NCBI GenBank assembly: GCA_029243225.1
Contig: JAQWSL010000046.1
Span: 1 to 32,371, forward strand
Reading direction: 5' to 3'
Origin: Flavobacteriales bacterium
Lineage (GTDB): Bacteria > Bacteroidota > Bacteroidia > Flavobacteriales_D > Parvicellaceae
DNA: 32,371 nucleotides
A program made the translations under genes and the position numbers. How positions within the stretch are numbered: the stretch's first letter is position 1; each line of letters starts with the position of its first letter. The notes under the pieces are model-generated. The model was not told where the DNA came from, made no database searches, and saw nothing but the letters and a program-made list of their open reading frames with translations. Shown here in pieces: positions 31,771 through 32,371 of this stretch.

Positions 31771-32371
31771 TGCTATATCACTTATTTCAATACCTACAAG
31801 AGGTTTCAGATTTTTCTGGGGCAGGATTGTTTCAGTACATATCATTTAGAGCGGGTATGGCAATAATTACATCACTGATTATTTCAATGGTTTTTGGTGG
31901 AAGGCTAATTAAGTTATTACAAAAAAAACAAGTTGGGGAAAGTATTCGAGATCTAGGTTTAGATGGTCAGATCGAAAAAGCAGGTACGCCAACAATGGGG
32001 GGGCTAATAATTTTAGCTGCAATTCTAATTCCTACTTTATTATTTGCAAAGCTTGATAACATTTATACAATTACCATGCTTATTGCAACTGTATGGTTAG
32101 GAGTTATCGGTTTTATAGATGATTATATAAAGGTCTTTAAAAATAACAAAAAGGGCCTAGCCGGAAAGTTTAAAATTGTTGGTCAAGTAGGTGTTGGAAT
32201 TATAGTGGGTTCCTTACTTTATTTTAGTGATGAAGTTGTTGTTCAGCAAAAAGTAGAAATCAATAATACAACCATTGATAGTGTTAATTCAACACAGAAC
32301 AATTCATTTGAATGGGTAGAATCTAAATCAACTAAAACAACCATTCCTTTTTTTAAAAATAATGAATTTGA
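31770..32371 (+). CDS. mraY: phospho-MurNAc-pentapeptide transferase, 5' part (cut by window end)
   Basis: The first 200 residues are present and open to the window edge. They show hydrophobic helices, KAGTPTMGGLIIL (the MraY signature near residues 71-83) and the Asp-rich FIDDYIKVFKNNKKGL catalytic segment. The enzyme makes lipid I from UDP-MurNAc-pentapeptide and undecaprenyl phosphate. After residue 150 a Ser/Thr/Asn-rich loop begins, as in the longer Bacteroidota MraY proteins. The start overlaps the murE stop by one base. Confidence 0.95.
   Translation, partial: MLYHLFQYLQEVSDFSGAGLFQYISFRAGMAIITSLIISMVFGGRLIKLLQKKQVGESIRDLGLDGQIEKAGTPTMGGLIILAAILIPTLLFAKLDNIYTITMLIATVWLGVIGFIDDYIKVFKNNKKGLAGKFKIVGQVGVGIIVGSLLYFSDEVVVQQKVEINNTTIDSVNSTQNNSFEWVESKSTKTTIPFFKNNEF

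Overview
The window looks like a chromosome segment of a low-GC, probably marine member of the Bacteroidota, most likely order Flavobacteriales. The evidence is a type IX secretion C-terminal domain, a SusC-style TonB receptor with a carboxypeptidase-like N-terminal domain, DUF4296 and Omp28-type lipoproteins, a GlsB/GlsA-like lipid pair, start codons without Shine-Dalgarno sequences, and promoters of the TTTG-N17-19-TAnnTTTG kind. The family is not resolved. No tRNA, rRNA, CRISPR array, insertion sequence or prophage was seen. The longest gap without a gene is 247 bases (26304-26550).

Layout. (1) 1-9455: housekeeping genes in short operons. These are an outer-membrane barrel protein with nadE; a purE / NAD(P)H reductase / [2Fe-2S] ferredoxin unit on the minus strand; divergent hpt-adk-obg-PAP2-crcB; and a minus-strand unit of GT2 glycosyltransferase, pyrC, a DUF4296 lipoprotein and a tiny lipoprotein. 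(2) 9592-12667: a T9SS-secreted LVIVD-repeat protein translationally coupled to an alkyltransferase-like DNA-repair protein, then mrp with a small Nfu scaffold. (3) 12664-19588: a TonB-dependent receptor divergent from a MerR regulator with a cobalamin-binding-like domain. The regulator leads the carotenoid operon crtI-crtB-crtZ-crtY, whose predicted end product is zeaxanthin. (4) 19562-22778: an arsC-aquaglyceroporin pair, a histidine kinase without a periplasmic sensor domain, and an Omp28-like lipoprotein closed by a strong terminator. (5) 22856-26303: a minus-strand operon glsA-glsB-engB-glycosyltransferase. (6) 26551-32371: the start of the dcw cell-wall/division cluster, mraZ-rsmH-ftsL-ftsI-murE-mraY, with mraY cut by the window end.

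The most interesting part is the 159-base divergent control region at 15088-15246. It holds a perfect inverted repeat (two 16-base arms, 16-base spacer). One candidate promoter reads outward from each arm, one for the TonB receptor and one for the regulator plus crt genes. The regulator keeps the W-x9-E-H motif and the cobalt-ligand histidine of CarH-type B12 photoreceptors but differs at two other key positions. A light- or cobalamin-responsive switch that also covers an outer-membrane transporter is a testable hypothesis. A second regulatory region, upstream of mraZ, combines MraZ-box pairs in inverted orientation with a consensus DnaA box.
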